Positions 33,029 through 41,624 of a DNA stretch of 46,857 nucleotides are shown here, in pieces. Every line of letters begins with the position of its first letter. Positions within the stretch are counted from its first letter, which is position 1. The stretch is from an uncultured Bacilli bacterium (GTDB lineage: Bacteria > Bacillota_I > Bacilli_A > RF39 > UBA660). The notes below the pieces were generated by a model. It was not told where the DNA came from, did no database searches, and worked only from the letters and a program-made list of their open reading frames with translations. Position numbers and translations under genes: made by a program. The DNA lies in assembly GCA_934141615.1 (NCBI GenBank), contig CAKPCM010000003.1, forward strand, positions 1 through 46,857, in the 5' to 3' direction.

Positions 33029-33471
33029 TGAAGTTAAATGAATTAAAGTATAACGAAGGTTCTAAAAAGGACATCAAAAGATTAGGTCGTGGTTCTAGTA
33101 GCGGTACTGGAAAAACAAGTGGTAGAGGAGAAAACGGACAAAACTCCAGAAGTGGAGGAGGAGTAAGAGTTGGTTTTGAAGGTGGACAATTACCTTTATA
33201 CAGAAGACTTCCAAAACGTGGTTTCTCCAATGCAATGTTTAAAAAGACATATGCAGTTATAAACGTATCAGATTTAAACATGTTTGAAGATGGTACAGAA
33301 GTAACTCCAGAATTATTATTCGAAATGGGAATAATTAAAAAACAATTATCTGGTATTAAGGTATTAGGTAATGGAGAGTTAACTAAAAAATTAACTGTTA
33401 GAGCACACAAATTCTCTAACATAGCAAAGGAAAAAATAGAAGCAGCAGGTGGAAAAGCTGAGGTGATGTAA
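33028..33471 (+). CDS. rplO: 50S ribosomal protein L15
   Basis: 147 residues, typical. RLGRGSSSGTGKTSGRGENGQ, then GFEGGQLPLYRRLPKRGF are diagnostic. Its ATG overlaps the rpsE stop (TAATG), with GAGGAG inside rpsE, so the pair is translationally coupled. Confidence 0.98.
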   Translation: MKLNELKYNEGSKKDIKRLGRGSSSGTGKTSGRGENGQNSRSGGGVRVGFEGGQLPLYRRLPKRGFSNAMFKKTYAVINVSDLNMFEDGTEVTPELLFEMGIIKKQLSGIKVLGNGELTKKLTVRAHKFSNIAKEKIEAAGGKAEVM

Positions 33472-33472
33472 G

Positions 33473-34741
33473 ATGTTTAAGGGCATTAAGCAAATCTTTT
33501 CAGCCAGGAATAAAGATGTAAAAAATAAAATCTTATTCACACTGTTAATACTATTTATCTACAAATTAGGAACAACTGTGCGTGTTCCTGGTACTGAAAA
33601 CATTACACAAGATTTAGGATTTTTGGAATTACTTAACGTAATGGGTGGTGGTTCCTTAAAGAACTTCTCAATTTTTGCACTAGGTGTTACACCATACATT
33701 AGTGCATCAATAATTGTTCAATTATTACAAATGGATATAATCCCATATTTCTCTAACTTAGCTAAAGAAGGTTATTCTGGAAGAACTAAGTTAAACAAAA
33801 TAACAAGATATTTAGGAATTGCATTAGCATTCTTACAGGGGCTTGTAATGTCATTCTCCTTTTTAGGAGAAAGCGCAACATCACTTGATTATTTAAGGGT
33901 AACACTTATTTTAACCGCAGGAACTTGCTTCCTATTATGGTTAGGTGACCAAATAACTCGTAAGGGTGTTGGAAACGGAATATCTATCCTTATTATGGCT
34001 GGTATTTTAATTAGTACCCCAAGTATGATGGTAGATGCATATAACGCATTTGTAGTAAGTGGAACAGTTCAAGAAGTAGCTTTAGGAGTTACTAAATTCA
34101 TATTATTCTTACTTGTGTATGTAGCAATAATAGTTGGTGTGGTATTTATTGAAAAATCTGAAAGGAGAATTCCTGTTCAGTACTCAAACAAAACAGCAAC
34201 AGCTTATGGTGCAAAACAAACATATATACCATTTAGATTAAATTCTTCTGGTGTTATGCCAGTAATATTTGCATCAAGTTTGATTTCAATACCATCACTT
34301 ATCGCAGCGTTTGTAAAGAAAGATTCGTTCTCATTATTTGTTAATAAATACATTAACTATAATACGGTAACTGGATTTATATTATATATTTTATTAATAG
34401 TTTTATTCTCATATTTATACACGTTTATGGCAGGCTTAAAGCCAAAAGAATTAGCTGAAAACCTAAATAAACAAGGTGGATACATTCCGGGTGTAAGACC
34501 TGGTAATGAGACTAAGGGCTATATTAGTAAGGTACTATCAAGAACAACGTTTTTAGGAGCATTATTCTTGGTTGTAATAGCAGGTCTTCCAATAATTGTT
34601 ACAAACTTAAGTAGCTTGCCTACTAGTGTAACGGTTGGAGGTACAGGTTTATTAATCGTAGTTGGTGTTGCACTTGAAACTTATAATCAAATTGAAAGTA
34701 CGATGTCAGCAAGAAAATATGAAAGGGGTTACAGAAGGTAA
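33473..34741 (+). CDS. secY: Preprotein translocase subunit SecY
   Basis: 422 residues with ten membrane spans. It forms the SecYEG channel through which the signal-peptide proteins in this window would pass. GVTPYISASIIVQLLQ, the cytoplasmic KEGYSGRTKLNKITRYLG, the plug-region NISILIM-like GVGNGISILIMAGI, and the late loop PGVRPGNET with conserved Arg are present. GAGGTGATG in rplO serves as ribosome binding site. It overlaps adk by one base. Confidence 0.98.
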   Translation: MFKGIKQIFSARNKDVKNKILFTLLILFIYKLGTTVRVPGTENITQDLGFLELLNVMGGGSLKNFSIFALGVTPYISASIIVQLLQMDIIPYFSNLAKEGYSGRTKLNKITRYLGIALAFLQGLVMSFSFLGESATSLDYLRVTLILTAGTCFLLWLGDQITRKGVGNGISILIMAGILISTPSMMVDAYNAFVVSGTVQEVALGVTKFILFLLVYVAIIVGVVFIEKSERRIPVQYSNKTATAYGAKQTYIPFRLNSSGVMPVIFASSLISIPSLIAAFVKKDSFSLFVNKYINYNTVTGFILYILLIVLFSYLYTFMAGLKPKELAENLNKQGGYIPGVRPGNETKGYISKVLSRTTFLGALFLVVIAGLPIIVTNLSSLPTSVTVGGTGLLIVVGVALETYNQIESTMSARKYERGYRR

Positions 34742-35397
34742 TGAAAAACATAATCTTTTTAGCGCCACCTGCAGCAGGCAAGGGAACGCTATCTGAAATG
34801 CTAACAGAAAAATATGGATATGGTCATATTTCAACTGGTGATTTATTAAGAGAAGAAGTAAAAAAAGGTACAGCTCTTGGACAAGAAGCAGAAGGCTTAA
34901 TGAAAGCAGGTAAATACGTACCAGATGAATTAATCATCAAACTTATTTCTAATCGTATAACAGAACCTGATTGTGAAAATGGTTATATCTTAGATGGATT
35001 TCCAAGAACTAAAGTTCAAGCAGAGAAATATGCTGAATTATTAAAAGAACTTGGTAAAGATTTAGGAGTAGTAATATATATTGACATTGATAAGGATATG
35101 GCAATTAAAAGAGCTTGCTCAAGAATTACTTGTCCTAAATGCGGAAGAATATATAATAAATATTCAAACGAAATGAAGCCTAAGGTAGAAGGTATGTGTG
35201 ATGATTGTAACGTAAAATTAACACAACGTGCTGACGATACCGAAGAAACATTCGTTAAAAGATTTGATGAATATATGACTAAAACTATGCCTTTATATGA
35301 TTATTATAAAGATTTAGGAGTACTTAAAACTATTAAGGCTTATGAAAGCAAGTTTGATACTTTTAATGAAGCAGTTAAAGTTTTAGAAGAAAAATAA
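34741..35397 (+). CDS. adk: Adenylate kinase, zinc-binding LID type
   Basis: 218 residues, long form. It balances AMP, ADP and ATP. The LID domain has four zinc cysteines (CPKCGRIYN and CDDC, about 127-153), typical of Gram-positive adenylate kinases. DGFPRTKVQAE and the catalytic arginines are present. The P-loop reads APPAAGKGT where most enzymes have GPPGAGKGT, so two glycines are alanines. ATG overlaps the secY stop. The map gene that normally follows adk in Bacilli is not here. Confidence 0.97.
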   Translation: MKNIIFLAPPAAGKGTLSEMLTEKYGYGHISTGDLLREEVKKGTALGQEAEGLMKAGKYVPDELIIKLISNRITEPDCENGYILDGFPRTKVQAEKYAELLKELGKDLGVVIYIDIDKDMAIKRACSRITCPKCGRIYNKYSNEMKPKVEGMCDDCNVKLTQRADDTEETFVKRFDEYMTKTMPLYDYYKDLGVLKTIKAYESKFDTFNEAVKVLEEK

Positions 35398-35456
35398 TTA
35401 TCAGTTAAAATACTGGAAACAGTAACTACCAGATAATGACAGGAGGGTGATTAAGG

Positions 35457-35675
35457 GTGGCTAAAAAAGAAGACGTTATTGAACTAGAAGGTAAAGTAGT
35501 CGAACTTTTAAAAGGCGGAGACTTTAAGGTTCAATTAGAAAATGGACACACTGTAGAAGCTCGCGTTTCTGGTAAAATGCGAATGAATAAGATTCGTATT
35601 TTACCAGGTGATACAGTAGTCTTAGAAATATCACCTTATGACTTAACACGTGGGCGTATAACCTATAGAAAATGA
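35457..35675 (+). CDS. infA: Translation initiation factor IF-1
   Basis: 72 residues, typical OB-fold factor that binds the 30S A site. KEDVIELEGKVVELL and VSGKMRMNKIRILPGDTV are diagnostic. It starts with GTG at 35457, after AGGAGGGTGA. It ends in TGA. The 59-base gap upstream holds overlapping short inverted repeats (ATTATC at 35397-35402 with GATAAT at 35432-35437; CTGG with CCAG) that could form a leader structure. Confidence 0.97.
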   Translation: MAKKEDVIELEGKVVELLKGGDFKVQLENGHTVEARVSGKMRMNKIRILPGDTVVLEISPYDLTRGRITYRK

Positions 35676-35690
35676 TAGGAGGAAATAAAG

Positions 35691-35804
35691 ATGAAAGTTA
35701 GACCATCAGTTAAAAAAATTTGTGATAAATGTAAAGTTATTAAACGTAATGGGAAAGTAATGGTTATCTGTGAAAACCCAAAACATAAGCAAAGACAAGG
35801 ATAA
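35691..35804 (+). CDS. rpmJ: 50S ribosomal protein L36
   Basis: 37 residues; MKVRPSVKKICDKCKVIKRNG, with zinc ligands Cys11, Cys14, Cys27 and a His near residue 33 (ENPKHKQRQG). It is the zinc-binding form and lies in its usual place between infA and rpsM. ATAGGAGGA ribosome binding site eight bases upstream. Confidence 0.96.
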   Translation: MKVRPSVKKICDKCKVIKRNGKVMVICENPKHKQRQG

Positions 35805-35822
35805 TAGGAGGTGCAATAGTAA

Positions 35823-36185
35823 ATGGCACGTATAAAGAACGTTGATCTACCAAATAAGAGAATTGAAATAGCATTAACTTATATACATGGTATTGGTAGA
35901 AAGTTATCAAGAAACATTTTAACAAAGTTAAACATTAATCTTGATACTAAGGCTAATGATTTAACAGATGAAGAAATTTCTAAAATTCGTAAAGAATTAG
36001 ATAATCACTTATTAGAAGGTGATTTAAGAAGAGAAGTTTCAATGAATATTAAAACTAAGATGGAAATCGGTTCTTACCAAGGAATTCGTCATCGTAAAGG
36101 TTTACCTGTAAGAGGTCAATCTACAAGAAGTAATGCTAGAACTCGTAAGGGTAAAGGTAAGACTGTAGCAAACAAGAAGAAGTAG
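35823..36185 (+). CDS. rpsM: 30S ribosomal protein S13
   Basis: 120 residues, typical. It contacts the 50S subunit and P-site tRNA. TYIHGIGRKLSRNIL, GSYQGIRHRKGLPVRGQ and the basic tail RTRKGKGKTVANKKK are diagnostic. AGGAGGTG ribosome binding site. Confidence 0.98.
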   Translation: MARIKNVDLPNKRIEIALTYIHGIGRKLSRNILTKLNINLDTKANDLTDEEISKIRKELDNHLLEGDLRREVSMNIKTKMEIGSYQGIRHRKGLPVRGQSTRSNARTRKGKGKTVANKKK

Positions 36186-36204
36186 GAAAAAGGAGGATAT
36201 ACAA

Positions 36205-36588
36205 ATGGCTTACAAAGCAAGAAAACGTAAGGTTAAAAAGAATATCCCTGAAGGACAAGCTCATATACATTCTACTTTCAACAATACAATCGTTACTATT
36301 ACTGATAAAGATGGTAATGCAGTATCATGGGCATCAAGTGGAACTTCAGGATTTAAAGGAAGTAAGAAGAAAACTCCATTCGCAGCTGGTATGAGTGCAG
36401 AAGCAGCAGGTAAAGCAGCTTATGATTCTGGTATGAGAAAAGTAGATGTTTTCGTAAGAGGATTAGGTTCAGGAAGAGAAACTGCAATCCGTTCATTACA
36501 AACTGCAGGACTTGAAATTCTTTCAATCACAGACGTAACACCAGTACCACACAATGGTTGTCGTCCACCAAAACGTCCACGTGGATAA
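36205..36588 (+). CDS. rpsK: 30S ribosomal protein S11
   Basis: 127 residues, typical platform protein. AHIHSTFNNTIVTITD, GMSAEAAGKAA and the end TPVPHNGCRPPKRPR are diagnostic. AGGAGG ribosome binding site. Confidence 0.98.
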   Translation: MAYKARKRKVKKNIPEGQAHIHSTFNNTIVTITDKDGNAVSWASSGTSGFKGSKKKTPFAAGMSAEAAGKAAYDSGMRKVDVFVRGLGSGRETAIRSLQTAGLEILSITDVTPVPHNGCRPPKRPRG

Positions 36589-36613
36589 TTTTAGGAAAAG
36601 GGAGTGAATTTAC

Positions 36614-37564
36614 GTGATAAAATTCGAAAAACCAATATTCAAAGTTGCTGAATATGTAGAAAGCAGAAACTATGGAAAATTTGAAATCGAACCTTTAGAA
36701 AGAGGATTTGGTACAACACTTGGAAACGCACTTAGAAGAGTAATGTTATCATCATTACCTGGAGATGCAATTACTAGTGTTCACATCGATGGTGTTCTTC
36801 ATGAATTCCAAACTATTGACGGAGTTATTGAAGACGTAACAGGAATTATACTAAACTTAAAAAGTGTAGTTGTTAAAAACCACACTAATGAGCCTAAAAC
36901 TATAAAATTAAACGTTAGTCGTGAAGGTGTTGTAACGGCAGCAGATATCGAAAAAGATGCTGACATCGAAATTGTTAACCCTGAACAAGAAATTGCAACA
37001 ATAGTTAAAGGTGGAAAACTAAACATGGAAATGACTGTATCAAGCGGTCGTGGATATGTTAGAGCAGAAGCTAATAAGAAATTATTAGGTGATGTTAAAT
37101 TAAATACTATTGCAATGGATTCTAACTTCTCTCCAATCGAAAGAGTTAATTATGAAGTTGAAGGTGCCCGTGTTGGACAAGATGATTCATATGATAAATT
37201 AACTATGGAAGTTTGGACAAATGGTTCTATGAAACCAGAAGAAGCTGTTGCATTAGCATCAAGAATAATTATTGAACACTTTGAGATTTTAACTAAGTTA
37301 GACGAAATCGCTGATGAAACTGGTCTTATGAAACAAAACGTTGATGATTCTAAGACTAAGGCTCTTGAAATGTCTATTGATGAATTAGAATTCTCTGTAA
37401 GAGCATATAACTGCTTAAAGAGAGCTAATATAAACACATTACAAGATTTAACTGAAAAGAGCGAAAATGAAATGATGAAGATCCGTAACTTAGGTAAGAA
37501 ATCACTTAAGGAAGTAATTGATAAAGTAAAAGAAATGGGATTCTCATTTAGAAGCGAAGAGTAA
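36614..37564 (+). CDS. rpoA: DNA-directed RNA polymerase alpha subunit
   Basis: 316 residues, full length. The N-terminal assembly domain has ERGFGTTLGNALRRVMLSSLPG; the C-terminal domain (about 245-316) that binds UP elements and activators has NCLKRANINTLQDLTE and RNLGKKSLKEV. It starts with GTG 36614 after AAAAGGGAGTG. Its place after rpsK without rpsD is the Bacillota order. Confidence 0.98.
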   Translation: MIKFEKPIFKVAEYVESRNYGKFEIEPLERGFGTTLGNALRRVMLSSLPGDAITSVHIDGVLHEFQTIDGVIEDVTGIILNLKSVVVKNHTNEPKTIKLNVSREGVVTAADIEKDADIEIVNPEQEIATIVKGGKLNMEMTVSSGRGYVRAEANKKLLGDVKLNTIAMDSNFSPIERVNYEVEGARVGQDDSYDKLTMEVWTNGSMKPEEAVALASRIIIEHFEILTKLDEIADETGLMKQNVDDSKTKALEMSIDELEFSVRAYNCLKRANINTLQDLTEKSENEMMKIRNLGKKSLKEVIDKVKEMGFSFRSEE

Positions 37565-37584
37565 AACAGTAAGGAGGAAGACAA

Positions 37585-37929
37585 ATGGCTTATAGAAAAT
37601 TAGGACGTACTAACAAACATAGAAGAGCTATGCTTGCTAACTTAACTAGAGACCTAATTAAAAATGAACGTATTGAAACTACTGAAACACGTGCTAAAGA
37701 AGTACGTAAATGTTTTGATAAAATGGTTACATATGGAAAAATTGGTAGCCTAGTAGCTAGACGTAATGCACTTGCTTTCTTATATAACGATAAAGAAGCT
37801 GTATCAAAAGTATTTGACACACTTGCTAAACGTTATGAAAATAGAAATGGTGGATACACTAGAATTTTAAAACTAACTGAAAGAAGAGGAGACGACGCTT
37901 TAATGGTTGTCTTAGAGTTAGTAGATTAA
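37585..37929 (+). CDS. rplQ: 50S ribosomal protein L17
   Basis: 114 residues, typical tunnel-exit protein. MAYRKLGRTNKHRRAMLANL and NGGYTRILKL are diagnostic. AAGGAGGA ribosome binding site. It is the last gene of the operon and is followed by a strong terminator. Confidence 0.98.
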   Translation: MAYRKLGRTNKHRRAMLANLTRDLIKNERIETTETRAKEVRKCFDKMVTYGKIGSLVARRNALAFLYNDKEAVSKVFDTLAKRYENRNGGYTRILKLTERRGDDALMVVLELVD

Positions 37930-37939
37930 TAAAGGTTAA

Positions 37940-37967
37940 AAACAAACCTACCAAGGTTTGTTTTTTC
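37940..37967 (+). terminator. Terminator of the ribosomal operon
   Basis: AAACAAACCT (37940-37949) pairs with AGGTTTGTTT (37954-37963), 4-base loop, then T-rich. Confidence 0.9.
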
Positions 37968-37976
37968 TATATAAAA

Positions 37977-37985
37977 TGTTATAAT
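37977..37985 (+). promoter_or_regulatory. Extended -10 promoter of the SDR gene
   Basis: TGTTATAAT, the same consensus extended -10 seen before the Ig-domain gene and pgk; no clear -35. Confidence 0.6.
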
Positions 37986-38002
37986 GATTTAGGTGATGAT
38001 AG

Positions 38003-38749
38003 ATGAAGGCATTAATTACGGGAGCATCAAGTGGTCTTGGAAAAGATTTTGCATTTAAACTAAGTAATATGGGGTATGACCTTATTTTAGTTTCAAGAAA
38101 TAAAAAAGAGCTTAATGAAGTAGCAAGTAATTTAAAAACAAATGTACAAATAGAAACATATGATTTATCAAACGAGGAAAACTGCATTAAGTTATTTAAT
38201 AAACATAAAAAAATAGATTTATTAATAAATAATGCCGGATTTGGTTTGTTTGGAGAGTTTAGTAAAACAAATTTAGATAAAGAACTTAATATGATAGATT
38301 TAAACGTTAGGGCAGTACATATATTAACTAAACTATACTTAAAAGAAATGATAAAAAAAGACAGCGGTAGAATACTTAACGTAGCATCAACTGCAGCCTT
38401 TCTGCCGGGTCCTTTGATGTCAACTTATTATTCCACTAAATCTTACGTTTATGAGCTTACAACGGCTATTTTTGAGGAATTAAGGCGTATTAAGTCGAAT
38501 GTTAAGGTATCTGTTTTATGTCCAGGCCCTGTTAATACGAATTTTAATAATGTAGCGGGTGTTAATTTTGCAATAAAAGGTTTATCTAGCGATTATGTAA
38601 CTAGTTATGCTCTTGATAAAATGTTTAAAAACAAGCTCGTTATAATACCAGGTTTTACAAATAAATTAGCTAAAATCGCTTGCAAGTTTGCATCTTTAAG
38701 ATTATTATTAAAAGTAGATTACAACATACAAAGAAAAAAGGAGAAATAG
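38003..38749 (+). CDS. Short-chain dehydrogenase/reductase
   Basis: 248 residues, classical SDR. The nucleotide motif TGASSGLG is at 6-13, NNAGFGLFG in the middle, and the catalytic Ser in VASTAAF with Tyr142 and Lys146 (YYSTK). CPGPVNTNF follows. Arg after the second strand (LVSRNKKEL) suggests NADP. The substrate cannot be predicted. AGGTGATG ribosome binding site. The pilin-like gene follows three bases after the stop, so they are cotranscribed, although no functional link is apparent. Confidence 0.88.
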   Translation: MKALITGASSGLGKDFAFKLSNMGYDLILVSRNKKELNEVASNLKTNVQIETYDLSNEENCIKLFNKHKKIDLLINNAGFGLFGEFSKTNLDKELNMIDLNVRAVHILTKLYLKEMIKKDSGRILNVASTAAFLPGPLMSTYYSTKSYVYELTTAIFEELRRIKSNVKVSVLCPGPVNTNFNNVAGVNFAIKGLSSDYVTSYALDKMFKNKLVIIPGFTNKLAKIACKFASLRLLLKVDYNIQRKKEK

Positions 38750-38752
38750 TTT

Positions 38753-39145
38753 ATGAAAAAGAATAAAAAAGGTTTTACTTTAATTGAGTTATTAGCAGTA
38801 ATAGTTGTGTTAGGTGTTATTATGTCAATTGCAGGTACTGCCGTATTAAAACAAAAAAAGAAGGCAAACCAAGGAGAAATAGATTCTTTATATAACACTA
38901 TAAAAGGCTTTGGTGCAGATGTTTATTTAAGTGAAAAAGAAGGTAGTGCTTGTTATAGTGATACTTGGTTAAAAGAAAATGGTTATTTAAAATCAAAAGT
39001 TTCTAATCCTTCAAATGGCGACGCATGCAAGGCATACTTAATTATTGATAAAAGTGACTCTAATGATATGTTTAAAGCATACGTTAATTGTCCGGGACTA
39101 GATGCTAAAGGAACTTCTCCTAGTGATGAAAGTTTATGTAAGTAA
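38753..39145 (+). CDS. Type IV pilin-like (prepilin) protein
   Basis: 130 residues. It starts with a class III signal: a short basic leader, then G7|FTLIELLAVIVVLGVIMS, with Glu12 (position 5 of the mature protein). By family it would be cleaved and methylated by a prepilin peptidase, which is not in this window. The C-terminal domain has four cysteines (67, 92, 113, 129). Cys92 and Cys113 bracket CKAYLII...FKAYVNC, resembling a segment of the Ig-domain protein at 3881. Such proteins form thin pili or competence pseudopili; with only one subunit here its role is unclear. GGAG ribosome binding site. Confidence 0.85.
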   Translation: MKKNKKGFTLIELLAVIVVLGVIMSIAGTAVLKQKKKANQGEIDSLYNTIKGFGADVYLSEKEGSACYSDTWLKENGYLKSKVSNPSNGDACKAYLIIDKSDSNDMFKAYVNCPGLDAKGTSPSDESLCK

Positions 39146-39174
39146 AGCTAAACTAAAAAAGTTTGGCTTTTTTT
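39144..39174 (+). terminator. Terminator after the pilin-like gene
   Basis: AAAGCTAAACT (39144-39154) pairs with AGTTTGGCTTT (39160-39170), one G-U pair, all-A loop, then T-rich. Confidence 0.85.
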
Positions 39175-39191
39175 CTTATTTGTTGTATAAT
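39163..39191 (+). promoter_or_regulatory. Promoter of the ecf operon, overlapping the upstream terminator
   Basis: TATAAT at 39186-39191 with TTGGCT (4/6) 17 bp upstream at 39163-39168; the -35 element is inside the 3' arm of the preceding terminator hairpin. Confidence 0.5.
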
Positions 39192-39220
39192 AAAGCCTTA
39201 TATTTTAGGAGGTGAAATGT

Positions 39221-40027
39221 ATGGATGTGCTAGAAATTAAAAACTTAAGATTTAGATATAAAAACAAGTTTATATTCGATGATTTTAACATTAACATAGA
39301 GCGCGGATCGTGGGTTACGATAGCGGGACCTAATGGATCTGGCAAAACAACATTAGTTAAGATTTTAGCAGGTCTTGAAAAGTCATATTCTGATATAACC
39401 ATATTTAATAAACCTCTTAAAAAAGAAAATTTGCATGATATAAGACGTAATATTGGATTTGTATTTGATAATCCTGATAATTTTTTTGCGTGCGAAACGG
39501 TAGAAGATGAACTTGCTTTTTCTTTGGAAAATCTAGGAGTTTATCCTAAGACAATAACGAAGAAAATAGATGAGATATCAAAACTTCTTAAGATAGATCA
39601 CCTTCTAAAGGAAAATCCATATAATTTATCCGGTGGTGAAAAGCAAAAGGTTGCATTAGGATGTGCGTTAATGCTTGAACCTAGAATACTTGTTTTGGAT
39701 GAGGCTCTTTTAATGATTGATATTAATGAGCGCGCCTCTCTTCTTAAATTGCTTAAAAAATATAACAAAGAAAAAAGAGTAACCATAATATCATTTACCC
39801 ATAATCTAGAAGAGGCTTTATATTCAGATAGACTAGTTATTATAAATGATGGTGTAATAGTTGTAGATGGCTCATTTCCATCAGTTTTTACGGAAGAAAG
39901 AGTTATGAGAAAAATTGGCCTTGAAGTGCCATTTGGAGTAGAACTTTCTCAAAAACTTAAGGTGTATAAAATTGTATCTAGTCTGGAGCTTGACTTAGAA
40001 AGGTTGGTGTCTTTAATATGGAAGTAA
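39221..40027 (+). CDS. ecfA1: ECF transporter ATPase EcfA1
   Basis: 268 residues. One of two ATPases that power vitamin and metal uptake with EcfT and exchangeable substrate-binding S components. Walker A GPNGSGKTT at about 36-44, Q-loop replaced by FVFDNPDNFF (typical of EcfA), signature LSGGEKQK and Walker B ILVLDEA are present; the residue after the Walker B Asp-Glu is Ala, then LLMID. ATG 39221 follows AGGAGGTG; the in-frame GTG at 39212 is part of that site. It overlaps ecfA2 by 10 bases. Confidence 0.94.
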   Translation: MDVLEIKNLRFRYKNKFIFDDFNINIERGSWVTIAGPNGSGKTTLVKILAGLEKSYSDITIFNKPLKKENLHDIRRNIGFVFDNPDNFFACETVEDELAFSLENLGVYPKTITKKIDEISKLLKIDHLLKENPYNLSGGEKQKVALGCALMLEPRILVLDEALLMIDINERASLLKLLKKYNKEKRVTIISFTHNLEEALYSDRLVIINDGVIVVDGSFPSVFTEERVMRKIGLEVPFGVELSQKLKVYKIVSSLELDLERLVSLIWK

Positions 40028-40893
40028 TTTTTAAAAACGTTAACTTTTTCTATAATTATGGCATGGAAAACGAAAAAAGAGCTTTAAAGGATATAAATTT
40101 ATGCTTGGAGAGTAATTTAATTCATGGAATAATAGGTCCAATAGGTAGTGGTAAGTCAACTATGTTAGAACTTATGAACGGAATTACAAAACCTACTATG
40201 GGAGAGATAATAATAGGAAAGTATAATCTTAATAAACGTAATTTTAAGTTTAATAAATTTAGATACGATGTTGGGTTAGTTTATCAATTTCCAGAAAAGC
40301 AATTCTTTTGTAATACCGTTGGTGAAGAAGTTGCTTTTGCAGAAAAAATATTTTCTCCAAAAAACAAGAACATAAAATCAAGGGTAATTAAAGTTCTTAA
40401 GATGGTTGGATTAGATGAGTCATATTTAAGTAGAAGTCCATTTAGTCTTAATAATGGAGAAAAAAGATTAGTTGCAATAGCATCCGTTCTTATATCAAAT
40501 CCTAAACTTCTTATTATGGATGAACCTACTATTGGTCTTGATAATAATAGTAAAAAAAGATTAATGAAACTTTTAAGAAAATTAAAAACCAGATATTCTA
40601 AAACGATTATAATAGTTACTCACGACGTTGATATGCTATATGAGATAGTGGATAATGTAGTTGTTTTAAACGAAGGTGTGGTAGTTAAAGAAGGAAGTAA
40701 GATAGATGTTTTTGCAAACGTTGAGTTATTGGATAATAATAACACGCCAGTTCCTAGCGTAATTAGGTTTGAAAAAATGATTTATGACAAAACAGGCATA
40801 GATTTAGGTTACTTAAAGGATATGAATTCCTTGGTAAGAAAAATAAAAGAAGTAAAAGATGAATTACGAGAGGTGGGGACGAGATATGACTAA
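40018..40893 (+). CDS. ecfA2: ECF transporter ATPase EcfA2
   Basis: 291 residues. Walker A GPIGSGKST, Q-loop VYQFPEKQFF, Walker B LLIMDEPT and the H-loop VTHDVDM are canonical. The ABC signature is degenerate, SLNNGEKR instead of LSGGQ(K)R, whereas EcfA1 keeps LSGGEKQK, so only one of the two composite ATP sites has a standard signature. AGGTTGGTG ribosome binding site inside ecfA1. It overlaps ecfT by 8 bases. Confidence 0.94.
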   Translation: MEVIFKNVNFFYNYGMENEKRALKDINLCLESNLIHGIIGPIGSGKSTMLELMNGITKPTMGEIIIGKYNLNKRNFKFNKFRYDVGLVYQFPEKQFFCNTVGEEVAFAEKIFSPKNKNIKSRVIKVLKMVGLDESYLSRSPFSLNNGEKRLVAIASVLISNPKLLIMDEPTIGLDNNSKKRLMKLLRKLKTRYSKTIIIVTHDVDMLYEIVDNVVVLNEGVVVKEGSKIDVFANVELLDNNNTPVPSVIRFEKMIYDKTGIDLGYLKDMNSLVRKIKEVKDELREVGTRYD

Positions 40894-41623
40894 TAAATAT
40901 CCTTTCTTTAGGTATGTTTCATCATCTTCCAAGGTGCATTTGATGAATTCTAAAATGAAGATAATATGGTTTTTGCTTACTTTTATATCACTACTACTTA
41001 TTAACGATTTAGTATCACTAGGTATTTTATCCGCTTTTTTACTTATTATAATAGGTTTATCTAAGATAGATGTAAGAGCATACGTATCAAACGCATTATT
41101 AGTTTGGCCCTTATACGTTCTTTTGTTTATCTTACTTTTGTGCACGCTTTTAAATCCAACAATAGCCTTAATAGGTGCTGCAAAATTATTCTTAATAATC
41201 ATTTTGTTTTTAATATTAACTTTTACAACGTCATTAAGTGAAATAGCATGGGGATTTGAGTGCGCCTTTGCTTGTCTTAAAAAACTTAATTTTCCCGTTT
41301 CTAAACTATCACTTAAAATCGCGATGGATATTAAGTTTATTTCAACTGTCTTTGAGGAATCTAAAACGGTTAGAAAATCAATGGCGTATAGAGGAGTTTC
41401 ATATAATAAAAATAAGCTAAAATCATTTAAGAAAATGATTGTACCAGTTATATCATTATCTTATAAACTTTCTAGAAGAATGGTAAAGATAATGAAACTA
41501 AGATTTTATGGAAATAAAAAAAGAACGAATTATCATGAAAATAAGGTAACAAAACTTGATAAAATATTAGTATTTGTCCCTGTTATCCTTATTTATGTGG
41601 TTATATGGTTAGGTTGGTGTTAG
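40886..41623 (+). CDS. ecfT: ECF transporter transmembrane subunit EcfT
   Basis: 245 residues with about five membrane spans and long coupling helices. The two ATPase-contact motifs are visible as KSMAYRG and KLRFYG, variants of the Ala-Arg-Gly boxes. ATG 40886 follows GAGGTGGGG; the in-frame start at 40859 lies within ecfA2. No S component is adjacent, so the module probably serves several S components encoded elsewhere (group II ECF). Confidence 0.92.
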   Translation: MTNKYPFFRYVSSSSKVHLMNSKMKIIWFLLTFISLLLINDLVSLGILSAFLLIIIGLSKIDVRAYVSNALLVWPLYVLLFILLLCTLLNPTIALIGAAKLFLIIILFLILTFTTSLSEIAWGFECAFACLKKLNFPVSKLSLKIAMDIKFISTVFEESKTVRKSMAYRGVSYNKNKLKSFKKMIVPVISLSYKLSRRMVKIMKLRFYGNKKRTNYHENKVTKLDKILVFVPVILIYVVIWLGWC

Positions 41624-41624
41624 T

